Positions 25,293 through 33,777 of a stretch of 64,000 bases of DNA are shown in pieces. Location of the stretch: assembly GCF_031348265.1 (NCBI RefSeq), contig NZ_CP133771.1, positions 6,262,001-6,326,000 of the forward strand. Reading direction: 5' to 3'. A model generated the notes under the pieces. It made no database searches. It worked only from the letters and a program-made list of their open reading frames with translations, and was not told the DNA's origin. Positions within the stretch are counted from its first letter, which is position 1. Every line of letters begins with the position of its first letter. Both the position numbers and the translations under genes were made by a program. This DNA comes from Streptomyces collinus (lineage in GTDB: Bacteria; Actinomycetota; Actinomycetes; Streptomycetales; Streptomycetaceae).

Positions 25293-28226
25293 TCAGTCCG
25301 GACGCTCCGCCGACAGCCGCAGCAACTGCTCCGCCTCCGCCCGGCGGGCCCGCACCGCCTCGTCCTCGCCGTCCCCGGCCTCCGTGCCGCCGCGTCCCTC
25401 GTACGCCGCCAGCACCGCACGCGCGCGTGCCGCCGCGTCGGCGGGGCGGCCCAGGTCGGCCTCCAGCCGGCCCGCGGCGAGTTCCGCGCCGGTGCGGCTG
25501 TGCAGGGCGCCGTCCCCGAGGGAGGCGAACACCTCTGCCGAGCACACCACTTGGGCCAGCGCCTCCTCGAACACCTCGCGGACCGGGGCGCCCTCGGTGC
25601 CCTCGGAGGCGGAGCGGGCCAGCAGGTCGCCGAACTGCCGGTGGGTGTGGCCGAGTTCGGCGACGAGCTGCTGCCGGGACTCCTCGTCGGTGGCTGCCTC
25701 CCGCGCCTCCTCGCACTCCCGGACGGCGTCCGCCATCAGGTCGCGTGCCCCTCCCAGCCCGTCCTGCGCGCTGAGCGCCAGCCAGGCGCGGGCGCGCAGG
25801 GAGCGGATCAGGCCGTGGGTGTTGCCGAGCTCGCGCCACAGGCCGCCCGCGCGCGCGTAGGCCTGGTCCGCCTCCGCCGCCAGTCCGGCCTGCCCGAGGG
25901 ACTCCCCGGCCAGGTGGGCGAGGGTCGCGTGGTCGTGCTGCTCGGGCCAGTGCCGGGCGATCTCGGCGGCCTGCAGGCGCCGTTCGGCGGCCGCCCGGTG
26001 CTCGCCCAGCTCGCTCAGGCAGTCGCCCAGCCACCACTGCGTCTGCACGACCGCCCCGTCGCCGTGCGTCTCGGCGGTCAGGTCGGGCAGCGCCGACTCC
26101 AGCACCTCCGCGGCCTCGGCCCACCGCCCCTGCCGCAGCAGGAAGCCGCCGAGCTGCTGGCGCGCCCACGCCCCCAGCGTCGCCGACTCGCCCGCCTCGT
26201 CGGCCCAGTGGGCGGCCTCCAGGGCGTGCCGGGCGGCCTCCACGGCCTCACCCCGGCCGCCGACGACCTCGGCGAGCTGAAGGTGCAGCTGGGCCCGCCC
26301 GGGCGCCTCCAGCTGCGCCCCGCCGTGCTCCAGGGCCGCCCGCAGCGCCCGTTCCGCCTCCGCCATGTCGCCGAGATGGTGGGCCAGAGAGGCGAGCCGG
26401 GCCTCGTACTCCACCGCGAACCACGGCAGCCCCGCCGCCGTGAACGCCGCCGCGCCTCGCGCGAACAGCTCCGCGGCCCTCTCCAGATCCCCGGCCAGCC
26501 CGGCCAGCTCCCCGAGCATCGCTCGTGCCTCGGCGACCCGGGCGGCCAGCCGTACGTCCTCCCCGGTCCGGCCCTCGACGAGCGCGAGGACCTCCCGGAC
26601 GGCGGCCTCGGCCTCGGCGAGAGCCGCCGGGTCGCCCTCGGCGCCGTGCGCCCGGCGCGTCAGGATCCGCGCCCGGCTCATCACCACGGACGCCGTCTGC
26701 CGGATGCCCGTGCCGTCGGCCGCGTACAGCGCCAGGACCTCGTCGTAGAGGCCGGTCACCGCCGCGACGGCGCCGTCCACGTCACCCGCGAGTGCGCGGA
26801 CGTACGCCCCACGCACGCGTGCCGCGAGGGCCTCGCCCGGGTCGCCCGCTTCCGCGTAGTGGCCGGCGGCCCGTTCGAAGAGCCCGGTGCCCTCGGGGCC
26901 GAGGGACATCGCCTCGTGGTCGGCCATCTCGGCACGGTCGCGCGGGTCGAGTTCGGCGCCCTCGGCGGCCGCGGCGGCAGCGGCCCACGCCTCCACGGCG
27001 CCCGGCCGCAGGGTGTCCGACAGCCGCCGCGCCTCGGCCAGCAGGGCGGGCAGATCCGGCTGCCCGGTGGCGGGAACCGGAGCCGCGACGGGAGCGGGCG
27101 GGGGAGCCGGCCGTACCGACCGCACTCCCAGCGGCAGCCGCTCCACCAGCGGTCGCCGCGCCATACGCGCGCGTGCCCGCTCGCTCACGTGCGTCGTGCC
27201 GTTGCGTTCGTCGAAGCGCGCCGCCAGGGCGAGGGCCACCTCGCGCGCGTGCGTGGCGAGTTCGCGGGCGGTCCACTCCCGGCCCGCCGGGCCCGGCACC
27301 TGCCGGTCGCCCAGCCCGAGCCCGGTCAGCCGGTCCATGAGCAGGGCGACCACGCTCATGAAGTCCAGCTTGCTCTGCGGATGCCCGTCGTCCGTGAAGT
27401 ACGCCGGACGCTCCGCGAGCAGCTCCAGCCCCCGCGCCTCGTTGCCGGTGAGCGCGCAGAACTCCACGTGCTCCGCGTAGGCGCCACGCATGCTCTCCAT
27501 CGCCCGGACGAGCCGGAAGCCCCGCAGATGGCTGGCCCGGGCCTCCTCCTCGCGGCCCAGCCGCAACAGCGGCACCAGGGACGACGCGAGGGCCGTGTGC
27601 GGCTCGTGGGCGCAGGTGTACTCGCCCTCCAGCACCGGCCCCCACAGATCCAGCGCCTGCGCGTCCCGCCCCTGCTCCGCCTGCCACCAGCCCTGCCCGT
27701 GCAGCTCGCACGCGTGGCAGTCGGCCATGCTGTCGCGGTCGGCGGCCAGCCACGCGGCGTACGCCCGCTCGGCCCGCGCCACGTCCCCCACGTGCGCGGC
27801 GACACTGTGTTCGGCGCTGCGCACGGCCCGTTCGGAGTGCCCGGCGAGCCGGTAGCGGTGCTCCATCTCGCCGAGCCACTTCTCGATCGACGCGAGCGGG
27901 ACGTGCGGCTGGTCGAGCATGCCGGCCGAGACCCACTTGAAGACCCAGTGCAGCGAGTGGCTCTCGTACTCGTCGAAGTCCTCGGGCCGTTCGTCCCACA
28001 TACGCAGCAGCCGCGCGAAGGGGACGAACATCTTCCCCTTCTCGGAGCTGTAGTTGTAGACCTTCAGCTGGTGCCCGAGCGCCTCGATCACGGCGAGCGG
28101 GATGCCCAGCTTCTCGGCCGCCGTCAGCAGCTCCTCCGCGCGGGCGTTGCGGGCCGGCCCCTCCGGCTGCCCGGAGTTCTCCGCCATAGCCTCGCGCAGG
28201 GCGTCGAAGTCCGTGATCTCGCTCAT
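25293..28226 (-). CDS. Large helical-repeat (TPR-like) protein coupled to an HSP90
   Basis: A 977-residue cytosolic protein, almost wholly alpha-helical. After a distinctive N-terminal region (VYNYSSEKGKMFVPFARLLRMWDERPEDFDEYES, in two parts split by short gaps) come many degenerate helical hairpins with TPR-like spacing, such as RAERAYAAWLAADRDSMADCHAC, EAEAAVREVLALVEGRTGED and WAEAAEVLESALPDL. A Pro/Ala linker near residues 370-400 separates two repeat blocks. No catalytic motif is seen. It is the second gene of an operon: the HSP90 stop overlaps its ATG (ATGA), so stoichiometric synthesis is likely. By analogy with eukaryotic TPR co-chaperones it may be a client adaptor for that HSP90; this is inference. 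The 249-bp convergent gap to fakA holds no clear gene. Confidence 0.85.
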   Translation of the reverse strand: MSEITDFDALREAMAENSGQPEGPARNARAEELLTAAEKLGIPLAVIEALGHQLKVYNYSSEKGKMFVPFARLLRMWDERPEDFDEYESHSLHWVFKWVSAGMLDQPHVPLASIEKWLGEMEHRYRLAGHSERAVRSAEHSVAAHVGDVARAERAYAAWLAADRDSMADCHACELHGQGWWQAEQGRDAQALDLWGPVLEGEYTCAHEPHTALASSLVPLLRLGREEEARASHLRGFRLVRAMESMRGAYAEHVEFCALTGNEARGLELLAERPAYFTDDGHPQSKLDFMSVVALLMDRLTGLGLGDRQVPGPAGREWTARELATHAREVALALAARFDERNGTTHVSERARARMARRPLVERLPLGVRSVRPAPPPAPVAAPVPATGQPDLPALLAEARRLSDTLRPGAVEAWAAAAAAAEGAELDPRDRAEMADHEAMSLGPEGTGLFERAAGHYAEAGDPGEALAARVRGAYVRALAGDVDGAVAAVTGLYDEVLALYAADGTGIRQTASVVMSRARILTRRAHGAEGDPAALAEAEAAVREVLALVEGRTGEDVRLAARVAEARAMLGELAGLAGDLERAAELFARGAAAFTAAGLPWFAVEYEARLASLAHHLGDMAEAERALRAALEHGGAQLEAPGRAQLHLQLAEVVGGRGEAVEAARHALEAAHWADEAGESATLGAWARQQLGGFLLRQGRWAEAAEVLESALPDLTAETHGDGAVVQTQWWLGDCLSELGEHRAAAERRLQAAEIARHWPEQHDHATLAHLAGESLGQAGLAAEADQAYARAGGLWRELGNTHGLIRSLRARAWLALSAQDGLGGARDLMADAVRECEEAREAATDEESRQQLVAELGHTHRQFGDLLARSASEGTEGAPVREVFEEALAQVVCSAEVFASLGDGALHSRTGAELAAGRLEADLGRPADAAARARAVLAAYEGRGGTEAGDGEDEAVRARRAEAEQLLRLSAERPD

Positions 28227-30061
28227 GCCTGACCGTCCTCGCTGTGCGTGGCCCACTCCAGGAGGCCGATGAACGCGCGGTTGAGCAGCGCCGAGTCGGC
28301 AGGCCTGAGCGGTCGCTGCGCCATCAGCAGCGCCTGCCCGTAGAGCGACTCCGTGGCCGTGCCGATCAACTCCGGGTCGGGCAGCGCGCTGATCCTCCGG
28401 ACCAGCGGGTTGAGGTGGTTGAGCACCAGACGCGCGCGGGGTGCGCTGCCCCGCAGGGAGCCCAGGATCCCCGCCCACAGGTCGTCGGCCCGCTCCTCGG
28501 CGTCCGCCCGGGCCTGTTCGTGCCGGGCGTCCCGGTCGTCGAGGTGCAGCGCGGGCACGGACAGCGGGTGGAAGGCCCGCAGCACGACGTCACAGCCCAG
28601 CGGGTCGAGCCGGGCCCGGGCCGCCGCCAGGAAGCCGGACAGGGCCAGCTCCTCGGCCGGGTCGACCGCGTCCAGATGCGCGGTCACCGTCTCCGCGTCC
28701 AGCTCGGCGACCACGGTGCCCGGCCGCACCGACGGCAGCGCCTGAACCAGCTCGCTGTCGTAGGTGTAGCCGCCGTTGATCACGCCGATGCCCTGCGCGG
28801 ACGCGATCGGCGCGACCTGCCGGTACTCCTCGACGGTCCGCGTGAAGTGCACCACCGGGTGCCGCTGCGCGAACTCCTCCAGGGACAGCCGCCCGTCGGT
28901 CGTCTCGAACGGCAGCCACGGCAGCATCGTGCGCAGCATCTCCCGGTCGTGCCGGGCCAGCGACTTCACGCCCAGGTGGTGCACCGAGAGGAACGCGGCC
29001 AGCCGCTCCGGATCACCGGCCGCCAGCCCCGTCAGCCAGGCCCGGATCCGCTCGCCCAGCGCCTCCCGTACGGCCGCCAGCGTCTCGTCCTCGTACAGCG
29101 CCTCGCGGGACGCCGTGGGCCGCAGACTGTCCGTGTCGAGCACGCAGCGCACGAAGAACGCCCAGTCGGGCAGCAGCTGTTCGGCCCGCTCGGTCAGCAG
29201 CATGCCCTTGAGGTGCACCCGGTGACCGGCGCGCTGTGCCGGGCTCACCGCCGACGGCAGCACGTACGCCACCCCGCGGATGCCGGCCAGCGGAACGGAC
29301 AGGTCGATCGTGTCCAGCGGGGTGAAGCCGAACAGGCCGTGGCAGTGCCGGGCCAGGGCGACCCGGCGCGCGGCCGGGCCCGGGTACGGCCGGTCCCAGG
29401 GCGCCGGAAGGTCGGTGACCGCCTCGTCGCCGACCCGGACGTCGTACGGCAGCAGCGACCCGAACTCCCGGGCCAGTGCTTCGACCCGCCCGGGTGAGAG
29501 CCACTCCGCGGCACCCGCCCGGGCCACCAGGTGCACGGTCGTGCCCGGTTCGGGCCGCTCGGCGTCCGGCAGCGTCCGCACGGTGTACGAACCGTCGTCG
29601 GCCGCCGTCCACTCCACCGGCGGCGCCCCGGGCGTACGGGCACTGCGGCTGACGACCCGGATCCGCTCGGCGACGACGAAGCAGGCCAGCAGCCCGATGC
29701 CGAACTGCCCGAGGAAGTCGGACCGGGCCTCCTGCAGCCCCTCGGCCCGCTTGGAGCTGCGCCCGATGGTGGCGAGCAGGCTGTGCACGTCCCCCTCGGT
29801 GAGGCCCACGCCGGTGTCCTCGACCCGCAGGGCACCGCCCTCGGCGTACAGCCGGACCCGGGCCGGAGCGTCGGGTTCCGTCGCGCGTCTGGCCGTGATG
29901 GCGTCCACGGCGTTCTGCAGCAGTTCCCGCAGATATACCTTCGGACTGGAGTAGAGGTGGTGGGAGAGCAGGTCCACCAGACCACGCAGGTCGACCTGGA
30001 ACGTATGAGGTGACGAGGGCGGATGGGGTGCCTGGGATGCCTGTGAGGTCTGGGAGTCCAT
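28223..30061 (-). CDS. Divergent HSP90-family chaperone (HtpG-like)
   Basis: A 612-residue HSP90-family protein. The GHKL ATPase is intact: LRELLQNAVDAI (Glu46, Asn50), VEDTGVGLTEGDV (Asp82, Gly84) and FLGQFGIGLLACF (119-128). The middle domain has LKGMLLTERAEQLLPDW and DSLRPTASREALYED, including the catalytic-loop arginine. It lacks a charged linker and is divergent from classical bacterial HtpG. The start is ATG at 30061 or GTG two codons upstream; the longer 643-codon frame adds an Arg/Pro-rich leader without family support. It is coupled to the repeat protein downstream and divergent from recG. Confidence 0.9.
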   Translation of the reverse strand: MDSQTSQASQAPHPPSSPHTFQVDLRGLVDLLSHHLYSSPKVYLRELLQNAVDAITARRATEPDAPARVRLYAEGGALRVEDTGVGLTEGDVHSLLATIGRSSKRAEGLQEARSDFLGQFGIGLLACFVVAERIRVVSRSARTPGAPPVEWTAADDGSYTVRTLPDAERPEPGTTVHLVARAGAAEWLSPGRVEALAREFGSLLPYDVRVGDEAVTDLPAPWDRPYPGPAARRVALARHCHGLFGFTPLDTIDLSVPLAGIRGVAYVLPSAVSPAQRAGHRVHLKGMLLTERAEQLLPDWAFFVRCVLDTDSLRPTASREALYEDETLAAVREALGERIRAWLTGLAAGDPERLAAFLSVHHLGVKSLARHDREMLRTMLPWLPFETTDGRLSLEEFAQRHPVVHFTRTVEEYRQVAPIASAQGIGVINGGYTYDSELVQALPSVRPGTVVAELDAETVTAHLDAVDPAEELALSGFLAAARARLDPLGCDVVLRAFHPLSVPALHLDDRDARHEQARADAEERADDLWAGILGSLRGSAPRARLVLNHLNPLVRRISALPDPELIGTATESLYGQALLMAQRPLRPADSALLNRAFIGLLEWATHSEDGQA

Positions 30062-30250
30062 CTTCACGGCGCCGGTGGGGGACTCGCGACGGCGCGGGGT
30101 CGGGCGGTCCCGGTGGGGGCGGTGACCGCGGAAAGGGGGCCGGGAGCGCGTCATCCTAAGGCCCGAACCAACCGCCTGACCAGGGGTTTCCGGGACCTTT
30201 ACGGCGATCCGGCCGCGGCCTGGGAGCCATTGTCAGTGGCGTGGTGTGCA

Positions 30251-32479
30251 ATGGATCTCGTGCCCGCACTGGAAGAACCCCTGCGACAACCGCTGAAGTC
30301 GGTGCTCGGCCCCGCCACCGCGAAGGTGATGGCCGAGCACCTCGGCCTGCTCACGGTCGGCGACCTCCTCCACCACTACCCGCGCAGATACGAGGAGCGC
30401 GGCCAGCTCACCCACCTCGCCGACCTCCCCATGGACGAGCACGTCACGGTGGTCGCGCAGGTCGCCGACGCCCGCCTGCACACCTTCGCCTCCGCCAAGG
30501 CCCCGCGCGGCAGGGGCCAGCGCCTGGAGGTCACGATCACGGACGGCAGCGGCCGGCTCCAACTGGTCTTCTTCGGCGCGGGCGTCCACAAGCCCCACAA
30601 GGAACTGCTGCCGGGCACCCGCGCGATGTTCGCGGGCAAGGTCTCCGTCTTCAACCGCCGCCTCCAACTCGCCCACCCGGCCTACGAGTTGCTGCGAGGT
30701 ACCGACGACGATCCGGCGGAGTCCGTCGAGGCCTGGGCGGGCGCCCTGATTCCGATCTATCCCGCCACCGCCAAGCTGGAGTCCTGGAAGATCGGCAAGG
30801 CGATCCAGACGGTCCTGCCCACCGCCCAGGAGGCCGTCGACCCGCTCCCGGACACCCTGCGCGAGGGCCGCGGCCTGGTCCCGCTCCCCGAAGCCCTGCT
30901 GAAGATCCACCGCCCGCACACCAAGGCCGACATCGAGGACGCCCGCTCCCGCCTCAAGTGGGACGAGGCCTTCGTCCTCCAGGTCGCCCTGGCCCGCCGC
31001 CGCCACGCGGACGCCCAACTCCCCGCCGTCCCCCGCAAGCCGGCCCCCGATGGCCTCCTCACCGCCTTCGACGCCCGTCTCCCCTTCACCCTCACCGACG
31101 GCCAGCAGCGCGTCTCCCGGGAGATCTTCGACGACCTGGCCACGGACCATCCCATGCACCGGCTGTTGCAGGGGGAAGTGGGTTCCGGGAAGACCATGGT
31201 CGCCCTGCGCGCCATGCTCGCCGTGGTCGACGCCGGCGGGCAGGCCGCCATGCTCGCCCCCACCGAAGTGCTCGCGCAGCAGCACCACCGGTCCGTCGTC
31301 GAGATGATGGGCGAGCTGGCCGAGGGCGGCATGCTGGGCGGGGCCGAGCAGGCCACCAAGGTGGTGCTGCTCACCGGCTCCATGGGGGCGGCGGCCCGGC
31401 GGCACGCCCTGCTCGACCTCACCACCGGCGAAGCCGGCATCGTCATCGGCACGCACGCGCTGATCGAGGACAAGGTGCAGTTCCACGACCTGGGCCTGGT
31501 CGTGGTCGACGAACAGCACCGCTTCGGCGTCGAGCAGCGCGACGCCCTGCGCGGCAAGGGCAAGCAACCCCCGCATCTGCTGGTCATGACGGCCACGCCC
31601 ATCCCGCGCACGGTCGCCATGACCGTCTTCGGCGACCTGGAGACGTCCGTCCTGGACCAGCTCCCGGCGGGCCGCTCGCCGATCGCCAGCCATGTGGTCC
31701 CGGCCGCGGACAAGCCCCACTTCTTGTCCCGCGCGTGGGAAAGAGTCCGCGAGGAGGTGGAGAACGGCCACCAGGCCTATGTGGTCTGCCCCCGCATCGG
31801 CGACGAGGAGGACGACCCGAAGAAGTCCGGCAAGAAGAAGTCCCCGGAAGACGAGGCGGAGAAGCGCCCGCCCCTGGCCGTCCTCGACGTGGCCGATCAG
31901 CTCACAAAGGGCCCTCTCCAGGGACTGCGGGTCGAGGTGCTGCACGGCCGCATGCACCCCGACGACAAGGACGCCGTGATGCGCCGCTTCGCCGCCGGCG
32001 AGACACATGTCCTGGTCGCCACGACGGTCATCGAGGTCGGCGTCAACGTCCCGAACGCGACCGCCATGGTGATCATGGACGCCGACCGCTTCGGCGTCTC
32101 CCAGCTCCACCAGCTGCGCGGCCGGGTGGGCCGTGGCTCGGCACCCGGCCTCTGTCTCCTGGTCACCGAGATGCCCGAGGCGAGCCCGGCCCGCCAGCGC
32201 CTGGGCGCGGTCGCCTCCACGCTCGACGGTTTCGAACTCTCCCGCATCGACCTGGAACAGCGCCGCGAGGGCGATGTCCTCGGCCAGGCCCAGTCGGGCG
32301 CCAGGACCTCCCTGAAGGTCCTCGCCGTCATCGAGGACGAGGAGATCATCGCGGAGGCGAGGGAGGAGGCGACGGCAGTGGTCGCGAACGACCCGGAGCT
32401 GACCCACCTCCCGGCCCTGCGCACGGCACTGGACGCCCTCCTGGACGAGGAGCGGGAGCAGTACCTGGAAAAGGGGTGA
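30251..32479 (+). CDS. recG: ATP-dependent DNA helicase RecG
   Basis: A 742-residue branch-migrating helicase that remodels stalled forks and Holliday junctions. An N-terminal wedge/OB domain (VTVVAQVADARLHTF) precedes Walker A GEVGSGKT (308-315), the DEQH box (420-423), TATPIPRT, and the C-terminal ATTVIEVGVNVPNA and QLRGRVGRG. An acidic/lysine-rich insertion rich in DDPKKSGKKKSPEDE lies at about 517-543. The ATG at 30251 gives the family start MDLVPALEEPL; an in-frame GTG at 30236 is possible. No Shine-Dalgarno sequence is present before either. Confidence 0.95.
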   Translation: MDLVPALEEPLRQPLKSVLGPATAKVMAEHLGLLTVGDLLHHYPRRYEERGQLTHLADLPMDEHVTVVAQVADARLHTFASAKAPRGRGQRLEVTITDGSGRLQLVFFGAGVHKPHKELLPGTRAMFAGKVSVFNRRLQLAHPAYELLRGTDDDPAESVEAWAGALIPIYPATAKLESWKIGKAIQTVLPTAQEAVDPLPDTLREGRGLVPLPEALLKIHRPHTKADIEDARSRLKWDEAFVLQVALARRRHADAQLPAVPRKPAPDGLLTAFDARLPFTLTDGQQRVSREIFDDLATDHPMHRLLQGEVGSGKTMVALRAMLAVVDAGGQAAMLAPTEVLAQQHHRSVVEMMGELAEGGMLGGAEQATKVVLLTGSMGAAARRHALLDLTTGEAGIVIGTHALIEDKVQFHDLGLVVVDEQHRFGVEQRDALRGKGKQPPHLLVMTATPIPRTVAMTVFGDLETSVLDQLPAGRSPIASHVVPAADKPHFLSRAWERVREEVENGHQAYVVCPRIGDEEDDPKKSGKKKSPEDEAEKRPPLAVLDVADQLTKGPLQGLRVEVLHGRMHPDDKDAVMRRFAAGETHVLVATTVIEVGVNVPNATAMVIMDADRFGVSQLHQLRGRVGRGSAPGLCLLVTEMPEASPARQRLGAVASTLDGFELSRIDLEQRREGDVLGQAQSGARTSLKVLAVIEDEEIIAEAREEATAVVANDPELTHLPALRTALDALLDEEREQYLEKG

Positions 32480-32562
32480 GCGGGACTGACCCTCTTTCAG
32501 GGGCGGGGAACTGCGCGACCAGCCACAATGGACCTGAAGCCGCCCACGACCAAGGACCACAG

Positions 32563-33150
32563 ATGACCCGCGTGATCGCCGGCACAGCCGGCGGACGTCG
32601 ACTCGCCGTACCCCCCGGCACCGGCACCCGCCCCACCTCCGACCGCGCACGCGAAGGCCTCTTCTCCACCTGGCAGTCCCTCCTCGGCGGCCCCCTGGAA
32701 GGCGAACGCGTCCTCGACCTCTACGCCGGCTCGGGCGCAGTGGGCCTGGAGGCCCTGTCCCGGGGCGCGGGCCACACCCTCCTCGTCGAGGCCGACGCCA
32801 AAGCCGTGCGCACGGTCCGCGAGAACGTGAAGAACCTCGGCCTCCCCGGCGCCGAGGTCAGATCCGGCAAAGCGGAACAGATCATCCGTACGTCACCTTC
32901 CGGCGCCCCGTACGACCTCGTCTTCCTCGACCCCCCGTACGCCGTCACGGACGACGATCTTCGGGAGATCCTCCTCACACTCCGCTCGGAGGGCTGGCTC
33001 ACCGAGGAAGCCCTCGTCACCGTGGAGCGCAGCACCAGAGGCGGTGAATTCCGGTGGCCCGAGGGTTTCGAACCCCTCCGGGCCCGTCGCTACGGCGAGG
33101 GAACGTTTTGGTACGGTCGCGCCGCCTCTACGTGCGAAGACGCACGATGA
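32563..33150 (+). CDS. rsmD: 16S rRNA (guanine966-N2)-methyltransferase
   Basis: A 195-residue methyltransferase modifying G966 of 16S rRNA. It starts MTRVIAGTAGGRRL, a family signature, then RPTSDRAREGLFS, the SAM-binding DLYAGSGAVGLEALSRGA, and the catalytic FLDPPY. The ATG at 32563 has AAGGA 8 nt upstream. It follows recG by 83 bp; its TGA lies within an in-frame ATGA for a possible long form of coaD. The recG-rsmD-coaD order is conserved across many bacteria. Confidence 0.95.
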   Translation: MTRVIAGTAGGRRLAVPPGTGTRPTSDRAREGLFSTWQSLLGGPLEGERVLDLYAGSGAVGLEALSRGAGHTLLVEADAKAVRTVRENVKNLGLPGAEVRSGKAEQIIRTSPSGAPYDLVFLDPPYAVTDDDLREILLTLRSEGWLTEEALVTVERSTRGGEFRWPEGFEPLRARRYGEGTFWYGRAASTCEDAR

Positions 33151-33176
33151 CCGGACCGGAGAGCGAGGGAACACAA

Positions 33177-33656
33177 GTGCGCCGCGCCGTCTGTCCCGGG
33201 TCGTTCGACCCGATCACCAACGGACACCTCGACATCATCTCCCGCGCCTCCAGGCTGTACGACGAGGTCTATGTCGCGGTGATGATCAACCAGGCCAAGA
33301 AGGGCCTGTTCGAGATCGAGGAGCGGATCGACCTGATCCGCCGGGTCACCGCCGAGTACGGCAACGTCCGCGTGGAGGCCTTCCACGGCCTGCTCGTCGA
33401 CTTCTGCAAGCAGCGCGAGATCCCCGCCATCGTCAAGGGCCTGCGTGCGGTCAGCGACTTCGACTACGAGCTGCAGATGGCCCAGATGAACAACGGCCTC
33501 TCGGGCGTGGAGACCCTCTTCATCCCCACCAACCCCACCTACAGCTTCCTGTCGTCCTCCCTGGTCAAGGAGGTCGCGACCTGGGGCGGCGACGTCTCCC
33601 ACCTGGTCCCGGCCGAGGTCCTCGGCGAGCTCACCGAGCGCCTGAGGAAGGACTGA
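33177..33656 (+). CDS. coaD: Phosphopantetheine adenylyltransferase
   Basis: A 159-residue nucleotidyltransferase making dephospho-CoA from 4'-phosphopantetheine and ATP. Motifs: RRAVCPGSFDPITNGHLDII (the T/HxGH nucleotide site), KGLRAVSDFDYELQM and PTNPTYSFLSSSLVKEV. Two starts are possible: ATG at 33147 overlapping rsmD, or GTG at 33177. I prefer GTG at 33177, which has CGAGGGA at ideal spacing and matches the usual family N-terminus. Confidence 0.96.
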   Translation: MRRAVCPGSFDPITNGHLDIISRASRLYDEVYVAVMINQAKKGLFEIEERIDLIRRVTAEYGNVRVEAFHGLLVDFCKQREIPAIVKGLRAVSDFDYELQMAQMNNGLSGVETLFIPTNPTYSFLSSSLVKEVATWGGDVSHLVPAEVLGELTERLRKD

Positions 33657-33664
33657 ACCGGCCC

Positions 33665-33685
33665 CAGGCGCCCCTTCGGGGCCTG
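33665..33685 (+). terminator. Short hairpin after coaD
   Basis: CAGG-CG-CCCC / GGGG-CCTG with a 3-nt loop and a 2-nt bulge, just after the coaD stop. It is a weak terminator candidate; a new gene starts 93 bp on. Confidence 0.45.
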
Positions 33686-33777
33686 ACTGCCCGTCACCCG
33701 GTGTTCGGCGTGGACCCCATGGCCGTACAGTCGTCCCGTCCGTCTCCAACGCATCTGTAGAGAGTGGCGAGCACACG

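Noticed and set aside
25500..28232. A 910-codon open frame on the plus strand
   Set aside because: Antisense shadow of the helical-repeat gene; composition is atypical and there is no ribosome site.
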